From Bacillota bacterium (lineage in GTDB: Bacteria; Bacillota; SHA-98; UBA4971): a stretch of DNA of 64,000 nt. The stretch spans positions 62,001 through 126,000 of the forward strand of contig JAAYXB010000090.1 in the NCBI GenBank assembly GCA_012516125.1. Direction: 5' to 3'. Made by a program: the position numbers and the translations under genes. Positions within the stretch are counted from its first letter, which is position 1. Every line of letters begins with the position of its first letter. Under the pieces are notes generated by a model. The model ran no database searches. It saw only the letters and a program-made list of their open reading frames with translations, and was not told the DNA's origin. Shown piece by piece: positions 18,235 to 27,124 of this stretch.

Positions 18235-18717
18235 CTAAAACAGCAGATGTTCTTTCTCGGCCTCGAACAGCTCTTCCGCCATCGCCCGGACTTGTGCCAG
18301 GGAACAGACGGCCGCGCTCAAGGCGTCGAGCGTCATGGCATGGATGGCCGCCTCCCGGTCGCGGTCCAGGGCCGCTTTGACCCCCAGTTCGTAGACGGCC
18401 ACGTTCGACTGCCAGAGCGCAGCAAGTTGCGCCGGCGGCTCGCCGAAGCGGCAGGGATGATGGCCCGTCCGGTGGGCGAGCACCCGCACCTCAACGACGC
18501 CATCGCCCGGCGAGTTCTCCATGAGGCCGCGGTTGAGGACGCTTGCGTGGATGACCGCCGGCCTGTTTGACTGGTGTGCCTCGATGACGACCGAGGTGAA
18601 CTCGTTGCTGCGCTTCAGCTCATACTGCTCCTCCCCCGATGCCAGGCGGGCGATGTGGAGGTCGCTGCCCTTCCTCCATTGCGGCCAATTCCTGGCGTAG
18701 AACCCGGAGCCGCCCAG
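18235..18717 (-). pseudogene. 3' remnant of a family 4 glycoside hydrolase
   Basis: About 160 codons are open, beginning just after an in-frame TAG at 18718-18720. The reading includes FYARNWPQWRKGSDLHIARL, LKRSNEFTSVVIEA, VLNRGLMENSPGDGVVEV and a tail with VYELGVKAALDRDREAAIHA. This is the usual C-terminal region of GH4 enzymes (NAD- and metal-dependent alpha-galactosidases and alpha-galacturonidases). The N-terminal NAD-binding half, about 300 residues, is missing and there is no upstream start or ribosome site. It is therefore a gene fragment. Confidence 0.75.
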
Positions 18718-18746
18718 CTAACCGTCGCGTGGCATGCTCGTCCTCC

Positions 18747-19526
18747 TTACTTCCCCTCTATGCTGGCGAGAAGCTTTCGCGCCTCCTCTTTCGACGCCTC
18801 GTCGGAGGCGGGATATTCGGGGTCGTTTGGCAGCGTCAACAGGTAGGCCAGGTGCTCGCGCGCTTTCGCGTAGTTCTTCTTCTTGATGAATGCCTTTGCC
18901 GTATCGAGACGCAGCCCGATATCGTCCGGGTTTAGCGAGACGGCTTTCTCGAAGTACTCGATCGCTTTGTTGATGTTGCCGAAGCTGATGACCCCCGGAA
19001 GCTCGCGATAAAGGACCCCAAGCACATGGTAGGATGGGGCGTGGCCCGGATCGATCCTGGTCGCCTTCTCGAGCGCGTCACGCATCGGTCCCGCCATGGA
19101 CAGGCTCTGCAGAATGCCGCGAGTCTCGCCCCAGCGGCCGATGGTAAGACCGTACCAGTACCAGCCGTCAAGGCCGTCGGGGTTTGCCTTCGTGGCCCGC
19201 TCAGCGTAGCCCTTTGCCTTCTCGAACAGCGGGAGCTTCTTCTCCTTGGCTGCTACCCCTCCCAGGAACTCGTACGCACGCGCGAGCCGCCACAAGATGT
19301 CGTAGCTCTCGGGGAAGGCCGCAAGCCCCTCCTCGAGCACCCTGACCTGCGCCTCCGCCTTGCTCGCATCGGCCCGCCCGCGGTGCAGCTCGTCAGCCTG
19401 TGCAACGTAATCCTGGATAGTTGCGGCAAGGGCGCCGCCGCCGACCACTGAGATGCTGCCGGCCGTGAGAGCTATCAGCACCACCACGCAAGCAACCGAA
19501 CGACGCGCGATACCCCTCACTTCCAT
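18747..19526 (-). CDS. Tetratricopeptide-repeat protein with signal sequence
   Basis: A 259-residue protein starting at the ATG 19526 after GAGGGGAGGAGAGGG. A signal peptide or anchor covers about residues 9-35 (ACVVVLIALTAGSISVVGGGALA), so export is likely. TPR units follow, for example YDILWRLARAYEFLGG, AERATKANPDGLDGWYWYG, GHAPSYHVLGVLYREL and NKAIEYFEKAVSLNPDD. The layout resembles RMD-like TPR proteins. Binding partner unknown. It sits between two sugar-utilisation remnants but shows no decay itself. Confidence 0.8.
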   Translation of the reverse strand: MEVRGIARRSVACVVVLIALTAGSISVVGGGALAATIQDYVAQADELHRGRADASKAEAQVRVLEEGLAAFPESYDILWRLARAYEFLGGVAAKEKKLPLFEKAKGYAERATKANPDGLDGWYWYGLTIGRWGETRGILQSLSMAGPMRDALEKATRIDPGHAPSYHVLGVLYRELPGVISFGNINKAIEYFEKAVSLNPDDIGLRLDTAKAFIKKKNYAKAREHLAYLLTLPNDPEYPASDEASKEEARKLLASIEGK

Positions 19527-19737
19527 CCCTCTCCTCCCCTCTCCTTCCAGCATATGGCCTGGCATAAGAGTTGTTCTATACTCCTGGCGAGCTTCCTCCT
19601 TGAGCTTTCCTCATGAGGATCGGTGCCTCCATGCTCCTTCACCTTCACTGACCAGCGGCCAGGCGCTCTCTTCACACCCTGCAGGCACCGCACGGCGCGA
19701 CCTCGCCGCCCCCGGTGAAGGCAAGGGTGCCAGGATG

Positions 19738-20028
19738 TCATCCCTTGAGCGCGCCGGCGAGAAGCCCCCGGATAAAGTAGCGCCCCAACAGCACGTAAAC
19801 CGCGACGGTGGGCAGGGCCGCCAGCACAGACCCCGCCATGGGCAGGTTCCAAGACACGGCCTGCCCGCCCGCCAGGTTCGCGAGGGCCACGGTTATGGGC
19901 TGAGAGGTCGGCCGCGCCAGGGTCACGGCGAAGAGGAACTCGTTCCAGACCTGCGTGAACTGCCAGATGGCTACCACGAGGAATGGCGGGCTCGAACGCG
20001 GCAGGACGAGCCACCTGGGAAGAAAGCG
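19738..20028 (-). pseudogene. 3' remnant of a sugar ABC transporter permease
   Basis: A MalG-type permease C-terminus is readable from just after a TGA near 20029: [45 protein letters not shown] and a final [19 protein letters not shown]. The EAA loop and earlier membrane segments are missing, so it cannot function alone. Just upstream, in another frame, [17 protein letters not shown] resembles the MalF-type partner, as if a deletion had joined remains of both permeases; this second part is less certain. Confidence 0.65.
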
Positions 20029-20209
20029 CGTTCACGCCGCCCCGGGGCTGAATAAGCGAGCGCCAGATGGTGCCGGTGACGCGGGCCGCGACGACGCATG
20101 GCCCAGGTCAAGAGGCAGCGCGAACCGCCCCGCAAGTTGCTCGTGATCTGGGTCGTCCTCGCTGTCCGCGTTTGGCTGCTGTGCAGAGACAATGGTTACA
20201 TGGGGCGCT

Positions 20210-22105
20210 CTATGGCCCGGTGATCCTCGACGACACCCTCTTGGCAACCGAGATGAACTCGTCCGTGAGCTTCTGGTACTCGGGGTCGTCCTGGCTGACC
20301 TCGGCGAGCCTTGACGCGAGGACGCTCAAGCGGTTCTCCAGCAACAACCGCTCGTCGTCGCTCAGCTCACCGGCTCTCGCTTCGCCCTTGTCACCTCTGC
20401 CCGCCCCAGCAGACGCCGCGTCCCGTTCACTCCGAGCCCTGAGATAATCCTCATAGCCCCCGAGGTAAACCCTCACCGTCCCGTTCTCGATGGCGAGGAT
20501 CCTGTTGCACACCCGACCGAGGAGGTACCTGTCGTGCGACACCAGGACGAACGTGCCGTCGTAGTTCTCGAGGGCCTCTTCCACCCGCTCCCGCGATGGA
20601 ATGTCTAAATAGTTCGTGGGCTCGTCAAGAAGGAGAAGGTTCGCCTTGGAAAGGAGCATCTTCAAGAGAGCGAGCCTCGCCTTCTCCCCCGCGCTCAGTG
20701 ACCCAACGCGCTTATGGACGGAGTCGCCTGGGAACAGGAAGCATCCGAGCAGCACGCGAAGCTGTTCCCGTTCGCCTCCCGCTGAGAGAGCCTCCTCCAG
20801 GACCGTCCTCTCGTCAGCCAGGCTGGCCAGCTCCTGGTCGAAGTATGCGACCCTCACCAAGGGCGAGACCCACATCTCGCCCCCGGAGACGCCTTCATGG
20901 CCGGCGATGATCCTCAGGAGCGTCGTCTTGCCGGCACCGTTTGGCCCCACGAGGCCCACCCTGTCGCCCCGCATCACCGCGAAGGACACTGCCGAGAAGA
21001 CGCAGCGCCCGTCGAAGAACTTGCTGACGTCGCTCGCGGTCACCATGCGCCGGCCCGACTTCCCGTCCGACCTCAACTGAAGCCGGATGGCCGGGTCGGC
21101 TTGCGGGCGATCGACCCGCTCCGCCTCCAGGCGCTCGAGCCTCCTGATGGTCGCCTTAGCGCGTCTGGCAAGCTTCTCGGCCCTGTGGCGGTAGAACACG
21201 TCGGAGGCCCTGATCTCGGTGTTCTTCCCCGCGTCGCGGTGAGCGCGGCGGAACCACTCCATCTGCCTCGCTATCATCTCCCTGAGTCTCCGGGATTGCT
21301 TCGCTTGTTCCAGGTATACGCGCATTTGGCGCTCGAACCGCTCCTCCACGGCCTTTCTATACGCTCTGTAGTTGCCCTGGAACGATTCGGCGCCGCCCGG
21401 ACCGAGCGCGATGACCCTGGACACGGTCTGGTCCAGGAAGTACCGGTCGTGCGAAACCACGACGACAGTGCCCGGAAACCCCTGAACGTACCTCTCGAGC
21501 CATCTCAGACCCCCCTCGTCCAGGTGGTTTGTGGGCTCGTCCAGGAGCAGACAATCCGCATCCTCGAGCCACAGCCTGGCAAGGGCAAGCCGCGTCTTCT
21601 CCCCGCCGCTCAGGGTGCTCACCGGCTGTTCCAGGCCATTTTCCGCAAGCTCGAACCGCGACAGCGCCTCCATGACCCTGCCTTCTGCTTCGAAGACCTC
21701 TTTCCGAGAGTGGGCGGTGCCGCCCCTTCCACCGACAATGGGGGCGCCAGACAAGGCCTGGACGGCCCCGTCAATGCGATCGGCATGGTCAGCCTGGTCA
21801 GTCTGCCCGGCATCAGGGTAGCGATAGCCCAGACCCTGGGCCAGCTCGGAGCCAACAGTCGCTCCGGGGGCGAAGCTCATGTCCTGGGGAAGGTACCCCA
21901 CCCGCACGCCTTCGCGAAAGAAGACGACCCTGCCCCAGTCAGGCTCGAGAGAGCCTGCGATGATCTTCAAGAGGGTGGTCTTTCCGGCGCCGTTTGCGCC
22001 CACAACCGCGACCTTCTCGCGCTCAACCACGCTGAAGGATACGTCCTTCAGGACATCCCTGGGCCCATATGACTTTCCCACGTGTTCAACGGCAAATAGA
22101 AGCAT
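20210..22105 (-). CDS. ABC-F family ATP-binding protein
   Basis: A 631-residue soluble protein with two ABC domains and no membrane segments. The first has Walker A GANGAGKTT, signature STLSGGEKTRLALARL and Walker B CLLLDEPTNHLD. The second has GPNGAGKTT, GSLSAGEKARLALLKM and LLLLDEPTNYLD. The charged linker between them (RLREMIARQMEWFRRAHRD) matches the P-site interaction motif region. A C-terminal coiled extension is present. Such proteins act on the ribosome as translation factors, and some give antibiotic resistance. ATG at 22105 lies 6 bases after GAGGAGGG. A Gln/Asp/Ala-rich insert follows the first Walker A region (about residues 93-130). Confidence 0.9.
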   Translation of the reverse strand: MLLFAVEHVGKSYGPRDVLKDVSFSVVEREKVAVVGANGAGKTTLLKIIAGSLEPDWGRVVFFREGVRVGYLPQDMSFAPGATVGSELAQGLGYRYPDAGQTDQADHADRIDGAVQALSGAPIVGGRGGTAHSRKEVFEAEGRVMEALSRFELAENGLEQPVSTLSGGEKTRLALARLWLEDADCLLLDEPTNHLDEGGLRWLERYVQGFPGTVVVVSHDRYFLDQTVSRVIALGPGGAESFQGNYRAYRKAVEERFERQMRVYLEQAKQSRRLREMIARQMEWFRRAHRDAGKNTEIRASDVFYRHRAEKLARRAKATIRRLERLEAERVDRPQADPAIRLQLRSDGKSGRRMVTASDVSKFFDGRCVFSAVSFAVMRGDRVGLVGPNGAGKTTLLRIIAGHEGVSGGEMWVSPLVRVAYFDQELASLADERTVLEEALSAGGEREQLRVLLGCFLFPGDSVHKRVGSLSAGEKARLALLKMLLSKANLLLLDEPTNYLDIPSRERVEEALENYDGTFVLVSHDRYLLGRVCNRILAIENGTVRVYLGGYEDYLRARSERDAASAGAGRGDKGEARAGELSDDERLLLENRLSVLASRLAEVSQDDPEYQKLTDEFISVAKRVSSRITGP

Positions 22106-22569
22106 GCCCAACCCTCCTCTGGAGCGAACGCCGGGTGAGTCGGAGGGCAGGAGTCAAGCGCGCCGGCCGCCGGCCATGCATGCCCGCGACACCGCGTGGC
22201 AGCGCGGCCATGGCTGGGCGATACAGCATGGGATGCCCGGCCCGCCATAGCGCGACAGAATGTGATAAGGTAGATCCAGGGAATAGGGCATCACGTGCTG
22301 AGGCGCGCCCCGGATACGAGGTCGTCGGGCGCCGCAACCGGCGCCTCACGGGGAAAGGCGAGCGGTTTCCTGCCCGCAAACACCGGAGACGTATGTGTGC
22401 GTATGGAAGGAAAAAGGCAACCCCCGAAAGACCTGCCCCGCAGGCTCCCTGACATTCGCCATGTATTGACGAAGTCTGCAAGTCGTATTCCGCTGGTTGG
22501 GGAGTCTACCTGTTCCTCATGGCAGTCTTCCTGGTTGACCTCCGTCACATCGATATGGGGTTCCGCAGA
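22106..22569. other. Intergenic region between lpdA and the ABC-F gene
   Basis: Neither strand holds a convincing gene in 464 bases. A short GGCGCC-GCAACC-GGCGCC stem near 22329-22346 is the only clear structure. No consensus promoter for the ABC-F gene was found. Confidence 0.45.
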
Positions 22570-23955
22570 TTATACATGGATCGCCATGTGATGGACGGCC
22601 TCGGCGGCCTCGCCCAGGGCCTCCGCAAGCGTGGGATGCGCGTGTACGGTCTTGGCGAACTCGCCCACGGTCATCCTCATCCTCACCGCCACCGTGGGTT
22701 CGGGAATGAGCTCCGTGGCATGCGGGCCGACGATATGGATCCCAAGAATCCTGTCAGTGCTCGCGTCGGCGATGATCTTGACAAACCCCTCGGCCTCTCC
22801 CATGGCAAGAGCCTTGCCGCTCGCCGTGAAGGGGAACTTCCCCACCCTTACGTCGAAGCCCTCCTCCTTGGCCTGCCGTTCGTTCAGCCCGACGCTCGCC
22901 ACCTCGGGCGACGTGAAGATGGCGCTCGGCACGGCCGCGTACGACATGCGCCTGTCGGCGCCTGCTACGTTGTGGGCGGCGACGATCCCTTGCGCCGACG
23001 CTACGTGTGCGAGCATTACCTTGCCCACGACGTCTCCGATGGCGTAGATGCCGGGGACATTCGTCGCCATCTGGTCGTTCACGACGACCTCGCCCCGCTT
23101 GCCGATCTCAACTCCCGCATCCTCGAGCCCGATGCCCTCGGAGTTGGCCTTTCGCCCGACCGACAGGAGCACTCGCGACGCCGCGAGGCGCTCGCCGCTG
23201 TCGAGGGAGGCCACAGCTCCGTCTCCTTCAACTGCGATGCGCTCGATCTTGGCGCCGGTCCGCACTACGACCCCCCGCTTCTTCAAGGAGGCCGCCACGG
23301 CCGCGGCTGAATCGGGGTCCTCCATCGGCAGTATCGTTGGCATTATGTCAACCACCGTCACCCGACTGCCCAGGCTCGAGAAAATGAACGCAAACTCGCA
23401 CCCGATGACGCCGCCACCCACAATGAGCAGGCTCTCGGGCACATCCTGAAAGTCGAGGGCCTCATCGCTGGTGATGACGGTTCGGCCGTCGTACCCAAAC
23501 GACGGGAAGAGCACAGGCTTCGAACCCGTTGCGATGATTATGTCGCGTGCCTTCACCTCGGCCGGCCCGTGCTTCGCCTCGACCTCGACCCGTCCGGGGC
23601 CGGCTATCCTGCCGACGCCCGCTATCACGGTGACCTTGTTCTTCTTCAGGAGAAAGCCTATTCCAGCCCGGAGCCTCGCTACCACCTGGTTTTTCCGCGC
23701 CACCATCTTGTCGAAGCGCGCCCGGACCTCGCCATCGCCGCCGACCTCCACGCCGAACTCGGCAAGGCGTCTCGCCATCTCGAAGGCCTGTGTGCTCGCG
23801 ACAAACGCCTTTGTGGGGATGCAGCCCCTGTTCAGGCACGTCCCGCCAAGCTGGTCCTTTTCAATAAGGCACACCGAGCGCCCGAGCTGCGCTGCCCTGA
23901 TGGCTGCGACATACCCGCCCGGCCCTCCTCCTACCACTGCCACATCGAATTCCAT
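22570..23955 (-). CDS. lpdA: Dihydrolipoamide dehydrogenase
   Basis: A 461-residue flavoprotein. It has the FAD dinucleotide fold VVGGGPGGYVAAIRAAQLG at the N-terminus, the redox disulfide GGTCLNRGCIPTK, a second NAD-binding fold LLIVGGGVIGCEFAFIF, the FAD site YAIGDVVGKVMLAHVA, and the C-terminal active-site HAHPTLAEALGEA. It reoxidises lipoyl groups of 2-oxo acid dehydrogenases or the glycine cleavage system. None of these partners is in the window, so the target complex is unknown. ATG at 23955 is chosen over an upstream in-frame start because GAAGAGGTG lies about 10 bases before it. Confidence 0.93.
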   Translation of the reverse strand: MEFDVAVVGGGPGGYVAAIRAAQLGRSVCLIEKDQLGGTCLNRGCIPTKAFVASTQAFEMARRLAEFGVEVGGDGEVRARFDKMVARKNQVVARLRAGIGFLLKKNKVTVIAGVGRIAGPGRVEVEAKHGPAEVKARDIIIATGSKPVLFPSFGYDGRTVITSDEALDFQDVPESLLIVGGGVIGCEFAFIFSSLGSRVTVVDIMPTILPMEDPDSAAAVAASLKKRGVVVRTGAKIERIAVEGDGAVASLDSGERLAASRVLLSVGRKANSEGIGLEDAGVEIGKRGEVVVNDQMATNVPGIYAIGDVVGKVMLAHVASAQGIVAAHNVAGADRRMSYAAVPSAIFTSPEVASVGLNERQAKEEGFDVRVGKFPFTASGKALAMGEAEGFVKIIADASTDRILGIHIVGPHATELIPEPTVAVRMRMTVGEFAKTVHAHPTLAEALGEAAEAVHHMAIHV

Positions 23956-24007
23956 CAACCCGTAACACCTCTTCCTCGACACCGATTTTCCCCGCTGCGC
24001 CTGTGCC

Positions 24008-25156
24008 CTACGGCTGCGACGAGTATACCCGCGGCACGCGCTTGCTTATGGCGCACACCACTTCGTAGCTTATCGTTCCCAGTTTGTCGGCGACCTCTTC
24101 AGCAGAGATCTCCTGGTCCCCCTGTCTACCTATGAGGACCGCCTCATCACCCACCTCGACCTCAAGGTTCCCGGCGTCCACCATGCACTGGTCCATGCAG
24201 ATCCGTCCGACGATGGGGAGCCTCCTCCCTCTTATCAGCACCTCGCCCCCGTTGGATAGGCCCCGCGAAAGGCCATCAGCGTATCCCACGGGAAGTGTGG
24301 CGATCACTGTATCCTCCCTGGTTACGTACGTAGATCCGTAACTCACCGGAGTGCCCGCAGGTACCCTCTTCACGAAGCTCACCCGCGTCTTCAGCGATAG
24401 GGCGGGGCGTATGTCCATCTCCCTCTTCACCTTTTGGAACCTCTCAGTGTTGAACGGCGACAGGCCGTACATCAGGATCCCCGGCCTGACAAGGTCCAGT
24501 CGGGCCTCGGGCATGTCCACGCAAGCCGCGCTGTTTGCCGCGTGGCGAAACTGGATCTGCACTCCCATAGTGCGCAGAGCCTCGATCACTTCCATGAACC
24601 TGGATAGCTGCTCGCGGGCGAACGACTTGTCGTCTGCGTCGGCGGTGGCGAAGTGGGTGTATATGCCCTCAATCTCGACGTTTGGGAGCATGGCGACACG
24701 GCGCACGAAGCTTGCCGCCTGTCGCGGCGAGACACCGATGCGCCCCATCCCTGTGTCCACCTTGATGTGGCACTTGCCCTTCTTGCCCTCCTGTGTTGCA
24801 GCCACGGACAACGCCTCAGCAAACTCGTATGTACTCACGGTGCAGGACAGGCTGTAGCGTAGAGCGCGCCGTGCCTGGCTCGGGAAGAGCTGCCCGAAAA
24901 CGAGAATCGGGGCGATGATGCCGCTTTTTCGTAGCACGACTCCCTCCTCCACAAGGGCGACCCCGAGCCACGTGGCGCCGCTCGTGAGAGCGGTGGTCGC
25001 CACCTGGACGGCCCCATGGCCGTAGGCGTCGGCTTTCACCACCGCCATGATCTCCGGCCCCGGCCCGACCCTCCGTCGGATCGCCGCTATGTTGCGGCCT
25101 ATGCTCGCCAGGTCTACTTCAGCTACGGTGGGCCTGTCTTGCTGGCCCTCCCACAT
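24008..25156 (-). CDS. alr: Alanine racemase
   Basis: A 382-residue fold-type III PLP enzyme with the PLP lysine Lys41 in AVVKADAYGHG and the C-terminal catalytic tyrosine region PVSYGSTYV. It interconverts L- and D-alanine for peptidoglycan. The ATG at 25156 lies inside the 3' end of the nnr gene (38-base overlap), so translation is likely coupled. It ends the leftward operon cdaA-cdaR-glmM-glmS-acpS-nnr-alr, which links wall precursor supply with c-di-AMP synthesis. Confidence 0.95.
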   Translation of the reverse strand: MWEGQQDRPTVAEVDLASIGRNIAAIRRRVGPGPEIMAVVKADAYGHGAVQVATTALTSGATWLGVALVEEGVVLRKSGIIAPILVFGQLFPSQARRALRYSLSCTVSTYEFAEALSVAATQEGKKGKCHIKVDTGMGRIGVSPRQAASFVRRVAMLPNVEIEGIYTHFATADADDKSFAREQLSRFMEVIEALRTMGVQIQFRHAANSAACVDMPEARLDLVRPGILMYGLSPFNTERFQKVKREMDIRPALSLKTRVSFVKRVPAGTPVSYGSTYVTREDTVIATLPVGYADGLSRGLSNGGEVLIRGRRLPIVGRICMDQCMVDAGNLEVEVGDEAVLIGRQGDQEISAEEVADKLGTISYEVVCAISKRVPRVYSSQP

Positions 25157-26738
25157 CCGTCTCCCCCCTCTCGCCTGCCAGGCCCTTGAGGCCTGCCAGT
25201 CTGACCAGCGCCTCGGGCACGCATTCCAGGATGTCTCCGGCGATCATGCCCATCTCGCCGCGCCTTGCCGCGGCGATGTCGCCCGCAAGCCCGTGCACGT
25301 ATGTCCCCAGTACGGCCGCCTCCAAGGCGCTGACCCCTTGCGCGAGAAGACCCGCGATAAGACCCGTGAGCACGTCTCCGCTTCCTGCCGTAGCCATACC
25401 GGAATTCCCGGTCGGGTTTATGTACGCCTCTCCCGAAGGGTCGGCGATTATGGTCCGCGCGCCCTTCAGCACGACGACCTTGCCCCACTGGGCCGCGGCC
25501 TTCATCGCAACCGACAGGCGATCCCGCTTGACCTCGTGCACAGAGAGCCCCGTAAGCCTGGCCATCTCGCCCGGATGCGGCGTGAGCACGATGGGGGCTT
25601 TGGACGTCCTCAATGTTCCCGGGTCCTGCGCTATCGCGTTGAGCCCGTCGGCGTCGATGACCGCCGGCACCGAGGTCGTCATCACTATGTTCCGCACGAG
25701 CTGCGCGGTCTCGCTGTGCATGGAGAGGCCTGGGCCTATGGCGAGCGCTTCCGCCCCTCGCAGGATGCCGTCGAGGAGCGCCTGAGCCTGCAGAGACACG
25801 CTCCCGGATTCGGTCTCGGGCAGCGCCCGGGTGATAACCTCAGTAAGCCTCGAGTGCATGATGTCCTGGAGGCTCTTCGGCACCGCCAGCGTCACAAGGC
25901 CGGCACCCGACCGGAGGGCTGCCAGGCTGGCAAGGGCCGCCGCTCCCGCCATGCCCTGCGAGCCGGCTACCACGAGCACCCTGCCGAACGTCCCCTTGTG
26001 AGAATCAGGGTCACGCGCGGGAAGGTGGCGCCTGATCTCCTCGGCTATAGAAAGGTTGAGCTTGAGCCGCTCATCCGTGAGATGCGCCCGGGGGATGCCG
26101 ATGTCAGCAACAACCAGCTCTCCGGCGCAAGCTGCGCCAGGATAGAGAAGGAGCCCGACTTTGGGAAGACCGAAGGTCACAGTATACCTTGCCCTGACGC
26201 AGCTGGCGGAGATCTTACCTGTACTTGCATCGACGCCGGACGGCACGTCCACCGCCACCACCGGCCGCCCGGACTCATTAATCGCGTCTATTATCTGGGC
26301 GGCATATCCGCCGACCTCGCCCTTGAACCCGGTCCCGAAGATCGCGTCCACAACCACATCCGACACGGATACGGCGACCCTTGCCCTGTGGATGTCCTCC
26401 GGGCCGATTTCCTCCACATCCACGCCCATACGCATCAGAATATCGAGGTTAACTCTGGCGTCGCCGCGCACCTCGTCGGTTTTGCCGATGAGAAAGGTCT
26501 TGACCCTGACCTGAGAGTTCACGAGATGGCGCGCCGCGACGAACCCGTCTCCGCCGTTGTTCCCCTTGCCGGCGAAGATGCACACACGGCGCCCGGCCAT
26601 GCCCTCGAGAAGCCGCTTCACGGTATCGGCCACGGCCCTCCCGGCGTTCTCCATGAGAACCACGCCGGGGATGCCCGCCTCATCGATGGCCTTTCTATCG
26701 ATCTCGCGCATCTCGTCAGACGTCACGACCTTCAACAT
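25119..26738 (-). CDS. nnr: Bifunctional NAD(P)H-hydrate epimerase and ADP-dependent dehydratase
   Basis: A 539-residue fusion. The N-terminal epimerase domain (YjeF-N) shows FAGKGNNGGDGFVAARHL and VVDAIFGTGFKG. The C-terminal ribokinase-like dehydratase domain shows KGTFGRVLVVAGSQGMAGAA, VLTPHPGEMARLTG and NSGMATAGSGDVLTGLIAG. Together they repair hydrated NADH and NADPH. The ATG at 26738 follows GGAGGTGG closely. It overlaps acpS at the start (23 bases) and alr at the end. Confidence 0.95.
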   Translation of the reverse strand: MLKVVTSDEMREIDRKAIDEAGIPGVVLMENAGRAVADTVKRLLEGMAGRRVCIFAGKGNNGGDGFVAARHLVNSQVRVKTFLIGKTDEVRGDARVNLDILMRMGVDVEEIGPEDIHRARVAVSVSDVVVDAIFGTGFKGEVGGYAAQIIDAINESGRPVVAVDVPSGVDASTGKISASCVRARYTVTFGLPKVGLLLYPGAACAGELVVADIGIPRAHLTDERLKLNLSIAEEIRRHLPARDPDSHKGTFGRVLVVAGSQGMAGAAALASLAALRSGAGLVTLAVPKSLQDIMHSRLTEVITRALPETESGSVSLQAQALLDGILRGAEALAIGPGLSMHSETAQLVRNIVMTTSVPAVIDADGLNAIAQDPGTLRTSKAPIVLTPHPGEMARLTGLSVHEVKRDRLSVAMKAAAQWGKVVVLKGARTIIADPSGEAYINPTGNSGMATAGSGDVLTGLIAGLLAQGVSALEAAVLGTYVHGLAGDIAAARRGEMGMIAGDILECVPEALVRLAGLKGLAGERGETDVGGPARQAHRS

Positions 26739-27108
26739 CTCCACCTCCGATGGCGACGGCAAAAGCTATGGCGATGTCGCGAGTGTGCGCGATGCTGACC
26801 TCAACCCGGACAACACCGCGCTGCGCGGCCACGTCGGCCGCCCGCCCGGTCAGGCGCGCGTACGGCTTCCCGCAAGGCCCCTCCGCGATCTCGATCTCGC
26901 TCCACCCGAAGCCGCGTATCCCGGTGCCCAGGGCCTTCGCCACGGCCTCCTTGGCCGCAAACCGCCCGGCAAGCCTGTCATAGCGGCCTCCTGCGGAGGA
27001 CTTGATCTCCTCGGACGTGAACACCCGCCCGTCGAGCCTGTCGCCCTTGCGCTCCATGAGCTCGCGGATGCGGGCCACCTCAACGATGTCCACGCCCACA
27101 CCCACCAC
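26716..27108 (-). CDS. acpS: Holo-[acyl-carrier-protein] synthase
   Basis: A 130-residue phosphopantetheinyl transferase. It starts MVGVGVDIVEVARI with the metal-binding Asp and contains RFAAKEAVAKALGTG with the catalytic Glu and Lys. It transfers 4'-phosphopantetheine from CoA to acyl carrier protein. The GTG at 27108 is inferred from family length and a GAGGTGGG site about 10 bases upstream; GTG codons at 27123 and 27105 are alternatives. It lies directly after the glmS stop and overlaps nnr by 23 bases. Confidence 0.93.
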   Translation of the reverse strand: MVGVGVDIVEVARIRELMERKGDRLDGRVFTSEEIKSSAGGRYDRLAGRFAAKEAVAKALGTGIRGFGWSEIEIAEGPCGKPYARLTGRAADVAAQRGVVRVEVSIAHTRDIAIAFAVAIGGGDVEGRDV

Positions 27109-27124
27109 GCCCGTTGGACCCACC

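Noticed and set aside
25047-26798. Forward-strand frame of 583 codons over nnr
   Set aside because: Antisense shadow of a gene with full-length domain matches.
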